Of a stretch of 64,000 nt of DNA, positions 38,536 through 49,179 are shown piece by piece. Origin of the DNA: Allorhizobium ampelinum S4. GTDB lineage: Bacteria; Pseudomonadota; Alphaproteobacteria; Rhizobiales; Rhizobiaceae. The notes beneath the pieces were generated by a model, which saw only the letters and a list, made by a program, of their open reading frames with translations, had not been told where the DNA came from and did not search any database. The stretch covers positions 1,047,501 through 1,111,500 of the forward strand of contig NC_011988.1 of the NCBI RefSeq assembly GCF_000016285.1, read 5' to 3'. The position numbers and the translations under genes are program-made. Within the stretch, counting starts at the first letter, position 1, and each line of letters starts with the position of its first letter.

Positions 38536-38954
38536 ACGCCACTATCTATCACAACCCCGAGTGCGGCACGTCCCGAAACACGCTGGCAATGATCCGCAAT
38601 GCGGGCATCGAACCGCTGGTTATTGAATATCTGAGCACCCCACCAACGCGAGGCGAACTGGCCAGGATGATTGCCGATGCTGGTCTTTCGGTGCGTGAAG
38701 CGATCCGGGAAAAGGGTACGCCCTATGCCCAGCTCGGGCTGGATAATCCTGATCTTACCGACGCGCAATTGTTGGATGCGATGCTGGAACACCCGATCCT
38801 GATCAATCGTCCGTTCGTGATCACCCCGCTTGGGACGCGCCTCGCCCGACCCTCCGAACGGGTCCTTGAGATCCTGCCCAATACCCATCAGGGAGCGTTC
38901 ACCAAGGAAGACGGTGAAAGGGTGCTGGACAGCGAGGGTAAACGGATTGTCTGA
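38532..38954 (+). CDS. arsC: ArsC arsenate reductase, glutaredoxin-dependent
   Basis: This 140-residue enzyme begins [18 protein letters not shown]. The Cys of NPECGTSRN at residue 11 is the catalytic cysteine of the R773 class, and Arg residues near [15 protein letters not shown] (about 95-110) bind arsenate. It reduces arsenate to arsenite with glutathione and glutaredoxin, feeding Acr3. Its start overlaps acr3 as ATGA, and its end overlaps the proposed arsH start by eight bases. Confidence 0.95.
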   Translation: MNATIYHNPECGTSRNTLAMIRNAGIEPLVIEYLSTPPTRGELARMIADAGLSVREAIREKGTPYAQLGLDNPDLTDAQLLDAMLEHPILINRPFVITPLGTRLARPSERVLEILPNTHQGAFTKEDGERVLDSEGKRIV

Positions 38955-39654
38955 TTTGCCACAGGCTGTCGAACAGCATTTGAACCATCCAGACATGGCG
39001 GCCTTGAGGCCTCCGGTCTCCACGCACAAGCCTCGAATCCTGATCTTGTATGGCTCTCTGCGGGCCGTGTCTTACAGCCGGTTATTGGCGCAGGAAGCGG
39101 GCCGGCTGCTTGAGCATTTCGGGTGCGAGGTGAGGATATTCGATCCGACGGGCTTACCATTGCCAGATGCAGAACCGGTCAATCATCCAAAGGTCCAGGA
39201 ATTGCGCGCGTTATCTGCATGGTCGGAAGGTCAGGTCTGGGTCAGCCCTGAACGCCATGGCGCGATGACCGGTATCATGAAATCCCAGATCGACTGGATT
39301 CCGCTTTCCATCGGTGCTGTGCGCCCGACCCAGGGAAAGACCCTGGCTGTCATGCAGGTTTCGGGAGGATCGCAGTCCTTCAATGCGGTCAACCAGATGC
39401 GCATTCTTGGCCGCTGGATGCGGATGATCACCATCCCCAACCAATCCTCCGTTGCCAAGGCATTCCAGGAGTTTGACGCTGACGGACGCATGAAACCCTC
39501 CTCCTATTACGACCGCGTCGTCGATGTCTGCGAGGAGCTGGTGAAGTTTACGCTCCTGACACGAGATGCATCCAGCTATCTGACCGACCGCTACAGCGAG
39601 CGGAAGGAGGCGGCTGAAAAGCGCGAGACATTCACGGGCAACACAACACTATGA
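38947..39654 (+). CDS. arsH: ArsH, NADPH-dependent FMN reductase / organoarsenical oxidase
   Basis: This 235-residue flavoprotein (proposed start) has [20 protein letters not shown] (FMN phosphate loop), [20 protein letters not shown] and [17 protein letters not shown], all typical of ArsH. ArsH oxidises trivalent methyl- and aromatic arsenicals and reduces quinones and metals. The frame has no ATG at the right place; a TTG at 38947, after GAGGG, gives the family-like start [11 protein letters not shown]. The first in-frame ATG downstream (38995, MAALRPP) is an alternative. It overlaps the MFS gene as ATGA. Confidence 0.9.
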   Translation: MSDLPQAVEQHLNHPDMAALRPPVSTHKPRILILYGSLRAVSYSRLLAQEAGRLLEHFGCEVRIFDPTGLPLPDAEPVNHPKVQELRALSAWSEGQVWVSPERHGAMTGIMKSQIDWIPLSIGAVRPTQGKTLAVMQVSGGSQSFNAVNQMRILGRWMRMITIPNQSSVAKAFQEFDADGRMKPSSYYDRVVDVCEELVKFTLLTRDASSYLTDRYSERKEAAEKRETFTGNTTL

Positions 39655-40901
39655 GCCTGAATAGGACCAGTCCCAGTCGCTTGTCGCTTTCGACCGACCG
39701 GGGCGATATCCTTGTGACCATCGCCTTGGGGCTGACGCAAATCATCGGTTACGGCACGCTCTATTATAGTTTCAGTATTCTCGCCCCCGCAATGGGTTTG
39801 GATCTTGGCTGGTCGAGCGAATGGATTTTTGCAACTCTTTCCGCTGCTCTGCTGGCAGGCGGACTGGTAGCACCCTGGGTAGGACGCATCATCGATGACC
39901 ATGGTGCAGGTCGGGTCCTGACGGTGGGATCGATGATCGCTGCGCTGTCCCTGGCCGCCTGCGCGTTTGCGCCGGGCAAGATTACATTTGTAATGGCGCT
40001 GATCGTCATTGAGATGGCATCGACCCTGGTACAATATACGGCGGCTTTTGCCTTTCTTGTCCAGTTTCGGCCGCAGAGTGCGCAACGGAATATCACTTAT
40101 CTGACTTTGATCGCCGGTTTTGCCTCGACGATTTTCTGGCCATTGACCTCGGCCCTTCATGCCGATCTCAGCTGGCGGCAGGTCTATCTGGTTTACGCGC
40201 TTCTGCATCTTGCCATCTGCTTGCCACTTCATCTGTGGCTGGCAAGCAGGGTGGGTGAGCGTCATGCACCAGTTGTCGCTCCCAGCGCCACGTCACATCA
40301 TATCATGGAAGGAGGGCTGCCCGACAGGTTGCGACCTATCGCCTTTCTCCTGATGGTGACAGGTTTTGCGCTTGAAAGCTTCGTGAATGCGGCTTTGCTC
40401 GTGCATATGGTGCCGCTGTTGACGGCGCTCGGCCTTGGCTCCGCCGCTCTATTGGTCGGAACCCTGTTTGGTCCATCGCAAGTCCTCAGCCGCTTCACCA
40501 ATATGATGTTTGGCCGCGATCTGTCTCAACTGACATTGGCACTGGTTTCGGCGCTGCTGATGCCGGGGGCAGTTGCGGTGCTTTTGTTGACGGCGCCATC
40601 CTTTTCAGGCGCATTGATTTTTGCGGTCCTGTTCGGCTTGGGCTCCGGCCTTGGCAGCATCGTCCAGGGAACCCTGCCGCTGGCATTGTTCGGCAGCGCC
40701 GGTTATGGCAGGCGCCAGGGGCACGTCACCGCCGTTCGGTTGGTCGTGTCTTCGACGGCCCCTTTCGCTTTCGCATGGATGATGGAAAACATGGGTACGG
40801 ACCTGGCTCTTGCAATCAACACCGCCATTGGCGGTGTTGCGGTCCTCGCCTTCCTGGCAATTGCACATTTGGCCCAGCGTCAGCGCACAATGCCAACATA
40901 G
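39651..40901 (+). CDS. MFS transporter of the arsenic operon (ArsK-like candidate)
   Basis: The 416-residue major facilitator has 12 predicted helices. The loop between helices 2 and 3 reads [17 protein letters not shown], the MFS motif A region. Translational coupling to arsH (ATGA) places it firmly in the ars operon. An MFS protein called ArsK in Agrobacterium exports trivalent arsenicals and antimonite; this may be its counterpart. That assignment rests on family and context, not on a recognised motif. Another option is export of an arsenic conjugate. Confidence 0.8.
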   Translation: MSLNRTSPSRLSLSTDRGDILVTIALGLTQIIGYGTLYYSFSILAPAMGLDLGWSSEWIFATLSAALLAGGLVAPWVGRIIDDHGAGRVLTVGSMIAALSLAACAFAPGKITFVMALIVIEMASTLVQYTAAFAFLVQFRPQSAQRNITYLTLIAGFASTIFWPLTSALHADLSWRQVYLVYALLHLAICLPLHLWLASRVGERHAPVVAPSATSHHIMEGGLPDRLRPIAFLLMVTGFALESFVNAALLVHMVPLLTALGLGSAALLVGTLFGPSQVLSRFTNMMFGRDLSQLTLALVSALLMPGAVAVLLLTAPSFSGALIFAVLFGLGSGLGSIVQGTLPLALFGSAGYGRRQGHVTAVRLVVSSTAPFAFAWMMENMGTDLALAINTAIGGVAVLAFLAIAHLAQRQRTMPT

Positions 40902-40922
40902 TCTCTCGGAAACTCAAAGCGG

Positions 40923-41609
40923 TTACGCCAGCACAAAGCGATACCCCACCCCGGCTTCGGTGAGGATGATTGCCGGTTGGCTTTCGTCTTTTTCAATCTT
41001 GGCGCGGATCTGGCGAATAAAGACGCGCAGATATTGAAGGTCGTGGGCATGGGCCGGCCCCCATACCTCTTTCAGCAAGGCGCCATGGGTCAAGACGCGA
41101 CCCGCATGGGTGGCGAGCAGGCGCAGCAGATCATATTCCTTCGGCGTCAACTTGACCGGCTGATCCGCTCTTGTGACGAGGCGGTGGTCGATGTCGATGA
41201 CGAGTTCACCACTGCGGATGATGGATGGGGCCGGTTCCGCTTGCGGTTTATGGCGAAGGGCGACGCGAATGCGGGCCGTCAATTCGCCGATTCCGAACGG
41301 TTTTTCGAGATAATCGTCGGCACCGAGATCAAGGGCGGCGATCTTTTCGACCTCACGGTCCCGTGCGGATAGCACGATGATCGGGATCGGGTTCCAGTGG
41401 CGCAATTGGGCGATCACCTCTTTGCCGTCCATATCAGGCAGGCCGAGATCGAGGATCAGTAGGTCCGGCACGGCGGTTGCCACCAGCGCCAATGCCTGCT
41501 TGCCCGTATCGGCTTCAATCACCTCGTAACCGGCCGCCGCAAGGGCAGGGCGCAGGAACCGGAGGATCTGTGGCTCATCATCGACGACGAGAATGCGTTG
41601 CCCTTTCAT
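40923..41609 (-). CDS. kdpE: KdpE response regulator
   Basis: The 228-residue OmpR-type regulator has a receiver domain (about 1-120) with VVDDEPQ (acidic pocket) and LLILDLGLPDMDG (phospho-acceptor Asp near 52). A winged-helix DNA-binding domain (about 130-228) contains KLTPKEYDLLRLLATHAGRV. It activates kdpFABC under K+ limitation. It is last in the minus-strand operon, overlapping kdpD by four bases, so the whole system from kdpF to kdpE can be one transcript. Confidence 0.96.
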   Translation of the reverse strand: MKGQRILVVDDEPQILRFLRPALAAAGYEVIEADTGKQALALVATAVPDLLILDLGLPDMDGKEVIAQLRHWNPIPIIVLSARDREVEKIAALDLGADDYLEKPFGIGELTARIRVALRHKPQAEPAPSIIRSGELVIDIDHRLVTRADQPVKLTPKEYDLLRLLATHAGRVLTHGALLKEVWGPAHAHDLQYLRVFIRQIRAKIEKDESQPAIILTEAGVGYRFVLA

Positions 41610-44314
41610 GCCTCAGCCCGGTCCTTTTCCATATTCTCCAGCGGAAAACGCAGGGTGAACCGCGTGCCTATCCGTTTCACCGCCGGGCTTTCGACGGTGA
41701 TCGTGCCGCCCATCGCCTCAACAAAGCCCTTGGCAATGGCAAGGCCAAGGCCAGTCCCCGGCTTGCGGCCATCGGCTCCCTTGCCGCGACGGTAGAACTT
41801 TTCAAAGATCCGGTCGATGTCTTTTTCCGAAATGCCCTTGCCCATGTCCGTTACCGAAAGCGACAGCACTGTATCATCGGCGCGGGCATAGACGGTGACC
41901 GGCTCGCCGCCGCCATGCTTGCAGGCATTGTCGATCAGGTTGAACAACACCTGACCCAGAAGCAGGCTATCTGCCCGCAGCAAGGGCAGGTCCTTGGCAA
42001 TGCTGGCGCTGATCTCTGTGGCTGGTGCGACACGGCGAGCACGGGCGATGCTGTCCGAAATCACATCGTTCAAATCCACCCAATCGTGCTTGGCTTCCAA
42101 TGCGCCTGCCTCAATCCGGGTCATGTCCAGGAGATTGCCGACAAAACGTGACAGCCTTTCGCCCTCTTCCTCGATGGATTGCAGCAGGTCGCGACGACTT
42201 TCGACGGGCATGCGCTCGCCAAATTCCTTCAGACTGGTGACGGCGCCGGTAATCGTGGCAAGCGGCGTGCGCAGATCGTGGGAGATGGAAGACAGGAGTG
42301 TCGATTGGAACCGCTCTCGTTCCAGCCGCGCCTGGTCCTCGACGCTGCGGATCGTCAGATTGGCGCGGTCGAGAGCGATTGTCACCTGGTCCAGAATGGC
42401 GGACAGCGCCCGCTCCTCCATCGGATCGAGTGGCTCCCCAGTCATTTCATGGCCACAGACCGCCAGTGTACCGGCAGGACTGCGCAAGGGCCGAAATTGC
42501 AGTTTCGAATTCGGCAGGGTACCGGTGCCAGCACCCGCTGTCTCGCCTTTTTCGAGAGCAAAACGGGCCGCGGCCATTTCCGCCACGCCAAGCTCGGTAT
42601 CCGGCGGCCAGCAGGAGCGTAGGGCGAGCGTGCCGTTTTGCGGTGAGAGCAAGGCAACGGGCCGCTTGATAATGCCGTTCAACTGGCTGACGGCGGTCCA
42701 GACCACGCCGTCGGCATCCACCGTGCCTGCAAGTTTTGAAGAGACGTCATAGAGGATCTGCGTCTGTGTGGCGCGGCGGGCCGCGATCTGCCCCTGGGCG
42801 CGTATCCGTGCGGCAATGCCCCCGGCGATCAGCGCGGCCGCAATGAACATGACGAAGGCAAAGACTTCATGCGGCGCGGCGATGGTCAGGGTGAAAACCG
42901 GAGAGATGAAAAAGAAATTATAGGCCAGCGCCGATAACACGGAGGTCAGAACGGCGGCGACATAGCCTTCCCGCAAAGCCGAAACCAGCACCGCGAGCAG
43001 AAACAGCATGGACACATTGGGCAGGGCCACGAAATGGATGATGCCGCGTGCGCCGATGACCGCCACCGTGGTGGTGATGAGAGCGGTGATGATATCTCTT
43101 GGGCGAACGGGCAGGCTCTTCAGTGAAAAGGTTTTCGTCAGCCCGACGCGCTTTGTTTTCTCTGGTGCGGCTTCGCCGGTGACCAGGTGAATGCCCATGC
43201 CGGATCTGACGTCCAGCAAGGCATCCGGCAGGGAGCGGCGGAAAAGCCTTTGCCAGCGGGATCGCTTCGGTGCGCCAATAACGATCTGGGTGACGTGTTC
43301 CTTCTTGGCGAGACGCAGGATTTCGTGAACGAAATCGCGGCCCTGCACACGCCGGGTTTCTGCACCAAACCGTTCCGCCAGGCGAAATAGCTCTTCAATC
43401 CGGGTCTGGTCGCCGGGATTTTCATCCGCCTGGTCGGCCTGTTCCAGAGAGACGACCAACCAACGGGCATTCATCCCCGACGCAAGATTGCTGGCGGTGC
43501 GCACCACTTTTTCCGAGAGCGCATCCGGGCCGATGCAGACAAGCAGCCGCTCACCCGTGCGCCACGGTCCTTCAATGGCATTTTGCTTGAGGTAATCTAC
43601 CATTTGGTCATCGACCCGGTCGGCGGTGCGGCGCAAGGCCAATTCGCGCAGCGCGGTCAGATTGCCAAGCCGAAAGAAGCTGTCGGTGGCGCGACGGGCA
43701 TTGTCAGGCAGGTAGATCTTGCCCTCTCGCAGCCGGACGATCAGTTCTTCCGGTGGCAGGTCGATGAGCACGACCACATCGGCCTGTTTCAACACCCGGT
43801 CTGGCACGGTTTCCCGCACCTGGACGCCGGTGATTTGCGTGACGATTTCCGAGAGGCTTTCGAGATGCTGGATGTTCAAGGCGGTCCAGACGTCGATTCC
43901 GGCAGCCAGAAGTTCCTCGATGTCCTGGTGGCGTTTCGGATGGCGGCTTTCCGGGACATTGCTATGGGCAAGCTCATCGACAATGATGACCGCAGGACGG
44001 CGGGCAAGCGCCGCGTCGATGTCGAATTCCTCTAGGACACGGTCCTTGTAGGCAATCTGCTTGCGCGGCAGGGTTTCGAGCCCGTCCGTCAGCAATTCGG
44101 TTTCGCTGCGGCCATGGGTCTCGACCAGGCCGATAACGATATCAATGCCCGCCGTCTTTTGACCGCGGGCACGTGATAACATGGCATAGGTTTTTCCAAC
44201 TCCGGGCGCTGCTCCCAGAAAAATCGTCAGTTTTCCCCGTCCGTCCCGGTTGGCGAGCCCAAGCAGGGCGTCAGGATCGGGACGGCGGTTGGTGTCGCGC
44301 TGGGCGTCGGACAT
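41606..44314 (-). CDS. kdpD: KdpD sensor histidine kinase
   Basis: This 902-residue sensor has an N-terminal KdpD domain with Walker A-like GAAPGVGKTYAML (about 33-45), a universal-stress-protein-like domain (about 250-370), and four membrane helices (about 405-510). Then come a GAF-like region and the kinase core: SISHDLRTPLATITGAV with the phospho-His, and the ATP domain (GTGLGLAIAKGFVEAMGG). It senses K+ and ionic strength and phosphorylates KdpE. Its length is that of E. coli KdpD (894). Nine bases separate it from kdpC. Confidence 0.96.
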   Translation of the reverse strand: MSDAQRDTNRRPDPDALLGLANRDGRGKLTIFLGAAPGVGKTYAMLSRARGQKTAGIDIVIGLVETHGRSETELLTDGLETLPRKQIAYKDRVLEEFDIDAALARRPAVIIVDELAHSNVPESRHPKRHQDIEELLAAGIDVWTALNIQHLESLSEIVTQITGVQVRETVPDRVLKQADVVVLIDLPPEELIVRLREGKIYLPDNARRATDSFFRLGNLTALRELALRRTADRVDDQMVDYLKQNAIEGPWRTGERLLVCIGPDALSEKVVRTASNLASGMNARWLVVSLEQADQADENPGDQTRIEELFRLAERFGAETRRVQGRDFVHEILRLAKKEHVTQIVIGAPKRSRWQRLFRRSLPDALLDVRSGMGIHLVTGEAAPEKTKRVGLTKTFSLKSLPVRPRDIITALITTTVAVIGARGIIHFVALPNVSMLFLLAVLVSALREGYVAAVLTSVLSALAYNFFFISPVFTLTIAAPHEVFAFVMFIAAALIAGGIAARIRAQGQIAARRATQTQILYDVSSKLAGTVDADGVVWTAVSQLNGIIKRPVALLSPQNGTLALRSCWPPDTELGVAEMAAARFALEKGETAGAGTGTLPNSKLQFRPLRSPAGTLAVCGHEMTGEPLDPMEERALSAILDQVTIALDRANLTIRSVEDQARLERERFQSTLLSSISHDLRTPLATITGAVTSLKEFGERMPVESRRDLLQSIEEEGERLSRFVGNLLDMTRIEAGALEAKHDWVDLNDVISDSIARARRVAPATEISASIAKDLPLLRADSLLLGQVLFNLIDNACKHGGGEPVTVYARADDTVLSLSVTDMGKGISEKDIDRIFEKFYRRGKGADGRKPGTGLGLAIAKGFVEAMGGTITVESPAVKRIGTRFTLRFPLENMEKDRAEA

Positions 44315-44323
44315 GAGTAGACC

Positions 44324-44899
44324 TTATTGAGTGGCTCCCGCCGCATCGAGCGCCATGTTCAGCCGCAATACATTGACCCTTGGCTCACCGATCACGCCAA
44401 GAAGTCGCGGTTGCACCTGGGCTTCCACCAGCGCTGCCACATCCTTTTCCGGCATGTTGCGGGCTTTGGCAACCAGCGCCACCTGTTGGCGAGCATTTTC
44501 AGGCGAGATATCCGGGTCAAGCCCGGAAGCGGACGACGTGACGGCATCAGCAGGCACTGGCCCGCTGCGACCGTTCGCTTGCCAGGCGGTGACAGCGGCG
44601 GCAATCTGGTCCTTCAGCTTTTGCGAGGTGGCCCCAAGATTGGTGCCGCCTGACGCCAGCGGATTATAGGGCGAATTGCTGGTGGCCGATGGGCGGGAGG
44701 CGAAATAGCGTGGCGACGTGAAGGCTTGGCCGATCAGGGCCGAGCCGACCACGGCATCGCCTTTCGTGACAATGCTGCCATTGGCCTGGGCGGGAAGCAC
44801 CGCTTGCGCAACGCCGGTGATGGCGAGCGGATAGGCGAGGCCGCAAAGACCGGTAAACAGCACGGTCATGGTGATGGCGGGACGAAGATGGGACAGCAT
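44324..44899 (-). CDS. kdpC: KdpC, K+-transporting ATPase subunit C
   Basis: This 191-residue subunit has one N-terminal transmembrane helix (TMTVLFTGLCGLAYPLAIT) and a periplasmic domain containing GSALIGQAF, YFASRPSAT, SNSPYNPLASGGTNLGAT and SGLDPDISPENARQQV, all diagnostic. KdpC associates with KdpB and helps nucleotide binding. I chose the ATG at 44899, two bases after the kdpB stop, over an upstream TTG. Confidence 0.95.
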   Translation of the reverse strand: MLSHLRPAITMTVLFTGLCGLAYPLAITGVAQAVLPAQANGSIVTKGDAVVGSALIGQAFTSPRYFASRPSATSNSPYNPLASGGTNLGATSQKLKDQIAAAVTAWQANGRSGPVPADAVTSSASGLDPDISPENARQQVALVAKARNMPEKDVAALVEAQVQPRLLGVIGEPRVNVLRLNMALDAAGATQ

Positions 44900-44901
44900 G
44901 A

Positions 44902-46965
44902 TTACACCCAATGCAGCGTTGTAATGGCGAGATCGACAATCTTGATGCCGATGAAGGGAAGGATCAGGCCGCCCACACCATAGACCAGAAGATTGCGACG
45001 CAGCAGTGCTGCGGCCCCAACCGGGCGGTAGGCAACCCCCTTGAGGGCAAGCGGGATCAGCGCAACGATAATCAGCGCGTTGAAGATCACCGCCGAGAGG
45101 ATGGCCGATTGCGGCGAGGCGAGCTGCATGATGTTGAGCGCGGCAAGCCCCGGATAGGCGGTGACAAACAGAGCCGGAATGATGGCGAAATATTTGGCGA
45201 CGTCATTGGCAATCGAAAACGTCGTCAGCGAACCGCGTGTCATCAACAGCTGCTTGCCGATTTCGACAATCTCGATCAGCTTGGTCGGGCTGGAATCCAG
45301 ATCGACCATATTGGCGGCTTCACGTGCAGCCTGCGTGCCGGTCTGCATGGCGACACCGACATCGGCCTGGGCCAGCGCCGGGGCGTCATTGGTGCCATCG
45401 CCGCACATGGCGATCAACCGGCTGCCCTGCTGGGCCTTGCGGATATAGGCAAGCTTGTCTTCCGGCGTCGCCTGGGCCAGAAAATCATCCACACCGGCTT
45501 CAGAGGCAATCGCTGCGGCGGTGATCGGGTTGTCACCCGTGACCATCACCGTGCGGATGCCCATGGCGCGCAGGGCGGCGAAGCGTTCCTTGATGCCGGG
45601 CTTGACCACGTCCTTCAGGTGAATGACACCCAATAACCGGCTGCCATCGGCAACGGCCAGCGGCGTGCCGCCCGATTGGGCGATCCGGGTGACGGCGTCG
45701 GTAAAGGCGCGTGGTGCCGATGCCGCGTCGAGACCGGTAAAGGCCAGGACCGAATCCACCGCACCCTTGCGCAGACGCTTAGCCCCGATATCGACGCCGG
45801 AAAGCCGGGTTTCGGCGGTGAACGGGATGACCGCATCCGGTGCCGCATCGGGAGCGGACTGGCCGTATTCGCCGGTGGCCAAGGCTACGATGGAGCGGCC
45901 TTCAGGTGTTTCATCGGAAAGGCTAGCAAGAAGGGCAGCCTCGGCGATTTCAGTGGCGCTGACACCGGGTACGGCGATGAAATCGCTGGCCATGCGGTTG
46001 CCGAAGGTGATGGTGCCGGTCTTGTCGAGCAGCAGCGTATCCACGTCGCCCGCCGCTTCCACGGCGCGGCCCGAGGTGGCGATGACGTTGAAGCGCACCA
46101 GCCGGTCCATACCTGCAATGCCGATGGCCGATAGCAGGCCGCCGATCGTTGTCGGGATCAGCGTCACCAGAAGGGCGGCCATGACCGTAACCGTCAGCAC
46201 CACGCCGGAATAGCTGGCAAGACCCCAGAGTGTGACGACGGCGATCACGAAGATCAGCGTCAACCCGGAAAGCAGGATCGACAGAGCGATTTCATTTGGG
46301 GTTTTCTGGCGTTCGGCCCCTTCGATCAGCGCAATCATCCGGTCAACGAAGGAAGAGCCGGGAGCCGTGGTGATCTTGATGCGGATCTCGTCCGACAGAA
46401 CCTGGGTTCCGCCTGTCACAGCAGAGCGGTCGCCGCCAGCCTCGCGGATCACAGGCGCGGATTCGCCGGTAATGGCGCTTTCGTTGACTGAGGCAACGCC
46501 TTCAATCACTTCGCCATCGCCGGGGATGAGTTCGCCAGCGGCAACCAGTACCACATCGCCAATCTTCAGCGTGGTGGCGGCAACCGTGGTTGTTTCCCGG
46601 CTGCTGGCGGCATTGCCCGTGACTTTACGTGCGGAAAGCTCGCTCTTGGTGCGGCGCAGGCTATCGGCCTGTGCCTTGCCCCGGCCTTCGGCGACCGCTT
46701 CCGCGAAGGTGGCAAACAACACGGTAAACCAGAGCCAGGCGGCAATCTGGCCGGAGAATACCGCTGAATTTCCGGTAATCAGGTCGCGGACCGCCAGGAT
46801 CGTGACGACCATGGCGACGATTTCGGTGACGAACATCACCGGATTGCGGATCAGTTGCCGTGGATCGAGCTTCACGAAGGCATCTTTGAACGCGCCCTTG
46901 AGGATCGACGGTTCGAACAGCCGTTGGGCAGGCCTGGTCTCTGTGGTGGATTGTGACTGTGTCAT
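44902..46965 (-). CDS. kdpB: KdpB, P-type ATPase catalytic subunit
   Basis: The 687-residue P-type ATPase has the phosphorylation motif DKTGT (Asp314), an actuator loop containing [10 protein letters not shown], the hinge motif [16 protein letters not shown] and KdpB-specific [14 protein letters not shown] in the membrane domain. It hydrolyses ATP to drive K+ uptake through KdpA. The ATG at 46965, with AAAGAGG upstream, is preferred to a TTG six codons earlier. It lies 18 bases after the kdpA stop. Confidence 0.96.
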   Translation of the reverse strand: MTQSQSTTETRPAQRLFEPSILKGAFKDAFVKLDPRQLIRNPVMFVTEIVAMVVTILAVRDLITGNSAVFSGQIAAWLWFTVLFATFAEAVAEGRGKAQADSLRRTKSELSARKVTGNAASSRETTTVAATTLKIGDVVLVAAGELIPGDGEVIEGVASVNESAITGESAPVIREAGGDRSAVTGGTQVLSDEIRIKITTAPGSSFVDRMIALIEGAERQKTPNEIALSILLSGLTLIFVIAVVTLWGLASYSGVVLTVTVMAALLVTLIPTTIGGLLSAIGIAGMDRLVRFNVIATSGRAVEAAGDVDTLLLDKTGTITFGNRMASDFIAVPGVSATEIAEAALLASLSDETPEGRSIVALATGEYGQSAPDAAPDAVIPFTAETRLSGVDIGAKRLRKGAVDSVLAFTGLDAASAPRAFTDAVTRIAQSGGTPLAVADGSRLLGVIHLKDVVKPGIKERFAALRAMGIRTVMVTGDNPITAAAIASEAGVDDFLAQATPEDKLAYIRKAQQGSRLIAMCGDGTNDAPALAQADVGVAMQTGTQAAREAANMVDLDSSPTKLIEIVEIGKQLLMTRGSLTTFSIANDVAKYFAIIPALFVTAYPGLAALNIMQLASPQSAILSAVIFNALIIVALIPLALKGVAYRPVGAAALLRRNLLVYGVGGLILPFIGIKIVDLAITTLHWV

Positions 46966-46983
46966 GATGACAGCCTCTTTCAA

Positions 46984-48693
46984 TCAATAAAGGGTTCCGG
47001 CGAGCATGCCGACATGTTCTGCAATGGGACCAAGTGCCAATGCTGGGAAGTATTGCAGCCCGCCCAGGATGATGATGATGGCGACGAGCAGGCCGACAAA
47101 GAGCGGCGTGTGCGTGGGGAAGGTACCTGCCGAGGCCGTGCCTTTTGTCTTTGCAGCGAGAGAACCGGCAATGGCGAGGACGGGAACCGCATAGGCGAAG
47201 CGGCCAAGCGCCATGGAAATGCCGAGCGTGGTATTATACCAGGCCGTATTGGCCGAAAGCCCTGCAAATGCCGAGCCGTTATTGCCAGCCGCAGACGTAT
47301 AGGCATAGAGTATTTCCGACAGACCATGCGGTCCGGCATTGCCAAGCGAAGCCAGCGCATTGGGGAGTACGGCAGCAATCGCCGAGAACCCCAGAATGGC
47401 AAAGGGCAGGACCAGTACGGCCAGCATGGCAAATTTCATTTCCCGGGCCTCGATCTTCTTGCCCAGGAATTCCGGTGTGCGCCCGACCATCAGGCCAGCG
47501 ACGAAGACAGTCAGCACACAGAAGACGATCAGCCCGTAAAGGCCGGAGCCGACGCCACCGGGAAGGATTTCGCCAAGCTGGATCAGGAACAGTGGCACCA
47601 GACCGCCAAGCGGGGTCAGCGAACCATGCATGGTGTTGACGCCACCGTTGGAAATGCCTGTTGTGATCGCCGTATAAGCCGCACTCATCGCCTGACCAAA
47701 GCGGACTTCCTTGCCCTCCATATTGCCGAATGAAGGATCGAGCCCAAGCGCCAGATGGATCGGGTTGCCTGCGGTTTCAGCGATATAGACGGCGGCGATG
47801 CCGGCAATCAGCAGCACGGCCACACTGGCAATCAGCGCCCAACCCTGGCGCAGGTCGCCGACCATTTTGCCGAAGGCATAGATCAGCGCCATGGTGATCG
47901 ACATCATTGCGAGGATGTTGAAATAATCGCTGATCGCCGAGGGGTTTTCAAACGGATGGGCCGCATTGGCATTGAAGAAACCGCCGCCATTGGTGCCGAG
48001 CTGCTTGATGGCTTCCTGGCTGGCAATCGGGCCCAGTGCGATGGTCTGTTGGGCGCCATCCAGTGTCGTGGCCGTCACAGATGCATCGAGGGTTTGAGGA
48101 ATGCCCATCCAGACGAAAACCAGAGCCAGCACAATCGACATTGGCAGCAGCAGATACAGCGTCGAGCGGGTCATATCGACCCAGAAATTCCCGAGTGTGT
48201 TGGCAGCCGAGCGGGCAAAGGCCCGGGTGACGGCCAGCGCAATGGCAATACCGGTGGCCGCCGACAGGAAGTTCTGGACCGCAAGGCCTGCCATCTGCGA
48301 GAAATGGCTGGCGGACTGTTCGCCGGAATAGGCCTGCCAATTGGTATTGGTGACGAAGCTGATCGCGGTATTGAAGGCCAGATCGGGTGTCATGCCAGCA
48401 AAGCCCTGCGGATTATAGGGCAGATAGGCCTGAAGCCGCAAAATGCCATAAAGCGCCAGAAAGCCAGCGGCATTGAAGGCGAGCATGGCAAGCGTATAGG
48501 CTAGCCAGCCTTGTTCGCGGCGCGCATCAACGCCGGATATGCGCAGGAGCAGCCGCTCAAGAGGGCCGAGAATGGGAGAGAGAAACGTCCGCTGCCCCTC
48601 GAACACGCAGGCGATGTAAAGCCCAAGCGGTTTGATGGTGAGGAAGACGAGAGCGAGCAGCAAGCCGATTTGCAGCCAACCGTTGGAAGACAT
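46984..48693 (-). CDS. kdpA: KdpA, K+-translocating subunit
   Basis: The 569-residue SKT-superfamily protein has about ten helices. The four selectivity-filter regions are visible, for example [49 protein letters not shown] and [18 protein letters not shown]. The GGFFNxNSAHP-type segment is diagnostic. It starts at the ATG at 48693 with GGAGA eight bases upstream. A 152-base gap, unusually long, separates it from kdpF. Confidence 0.96.
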   Translation of the reverse strand: MSSNGWLQIGLLLALVFLTIKPLGLYIACVFEGQRTFLSPILGPLERLLLRISGVDARREQGWLAYTLAMLAFNAAGFLALYGILRLQAYLPYNPQGFAGMTPDLAFNTAISFVTNTNWQAYSGEQSASHFSQMAGLAVQNFLSAATGIAIALAVTRAFARSAANTLGNFWVDMTRSTLYLLLPMSIVLALVFVWMGIPQTLDASVTATTLDGAQQTIALGPIASQEAIKQLGTNGGGFFNANAAHPFENPSAISDYFNILAMMSITMALIYAFGKMVGDLRQGWALIASVAVLLIAGIAAVYIAETAGNPIHLALGLDPSFGNMEGKEVRFGQAMSAAYTAITTGISNGGVNTMHGSLTPLGGLVPLFLIQLGEILPGGVGSGLYGLIVFCVLTVFVAGLMVGRTPEFLGKKIEAREMKFAMLAVLVLPFAILGFSAIAAVLPNALASLGNAGPHGLSEILYAYTSAAGNNGSAFAGLSANTAWYNTTLGISMALGRFAYAVPVLAIAGSLAAKTKGTASAGTFPTHTPLFVGLLVAIIIILGGLQYFPALALGPIAEHVGMLAGTLY

Positions 48694-48845
48694 GATGTTC
48701 TCCGGAAAGAGGGATTGCGTCCCACATCGTCGTCGCTACGAGAATGAAGCAACGCGGTGCGGGACGTCTGATGCTTGGCAGGAAAGAGGGTTGTCCGATG
48801 TCTGAAAAGACAAACGAGACAAGAATGGCTGAAGCGGATATCGCT

Positions 48846-48932
48846 TCAGAAACGTTCAGGCCTGATCAGCGTGATCAGCAGGTACACGCAGATGAACAGG
48901 GCGGCGGCAAGACCGAGCAGGGGTTCGAACAT
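48846..48932 (-). CDS. kdpF: KdpF, 28-residue K+-ATPase stabilising peptide
   Basis: This 28-residue single-helix peptide starts MFEPLLGLAAALFICVYLL and ends IRPERF, with the Arg-Pro-Glu after the helix that is typical of KdpF. KdpF stabilises the KdpFABC complex in the membrane and sits at the interface with KdpA. GAGGCG precedes the ATG. It follows another tiny membrane peptide by seven bases and heads the kdp genes proper. Confidence 0.88.
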   Translation of the reverse strand: MFEPLLGLAAALFICVYLLITLIRPERF

Positions 48933-48939
48933 GGTCGCC

Positions 48940-49023
48940 TCACAAACTGTTTAAGGCGCGGGCATAGACCGCGAGAGCCACGAAGCTCCCCAGTCCGATG
49001 GCGATGAATAGCAAGTCAGTCAC
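48940..49023 (-). CDS. 27-residue membrane peptide upstream of kdpF
   Basis: A GTG start at 49023 with AGGAG eight bases upstream opens a 27-codon frame: MTDLLFIAIGLGSFVALAVY followed by a short ARALNSL-type tail. One hydrophobic helix covers almost all of it. The pattern (short acidic N-terminus, helix, Tyr-x-Arg/Ala tail) recalls small unnamed proteins found before kdpF or kdpA in other bacteria. It may be a second small subunit or a leader peptide. The ATG one base off gives only ATG-TGA, so GTG is the only sensible start. Confidence 0.6.
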   Translation of the reverse strand: MTDLLFIAIGLGSFVALAVYARALNSL

Positions 49024-49179
49024 ATTGTGCTCCTGTCTATGGTCAGACATGCACAATCCACCCGAATGACATTAAATCTCGATAGGGAATGCGATGGCGG
49101 GAGATAAGGATTTTATAAAGATGGTGTCCAAAGGAGAGCGTTTCCGGGAACAGGTCTGAATGATCCCGGCTCGACGCCG

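Noticed and set aside
49097..49125. Possible KdpE-binding site (TTTATAAAATCC on the minus strand) upstream of the kdp operon
   Set aside because: It is AT-rich and in a plausible place, but the match to the T-rich E. coli KdpE site is too loose to claim.
49144..49169. Dyad CCGGGA...TCCCGG after the FUSC gene as a terminator
   Set aside because: Only six base pairs with a 14-base loop and no U-tract.
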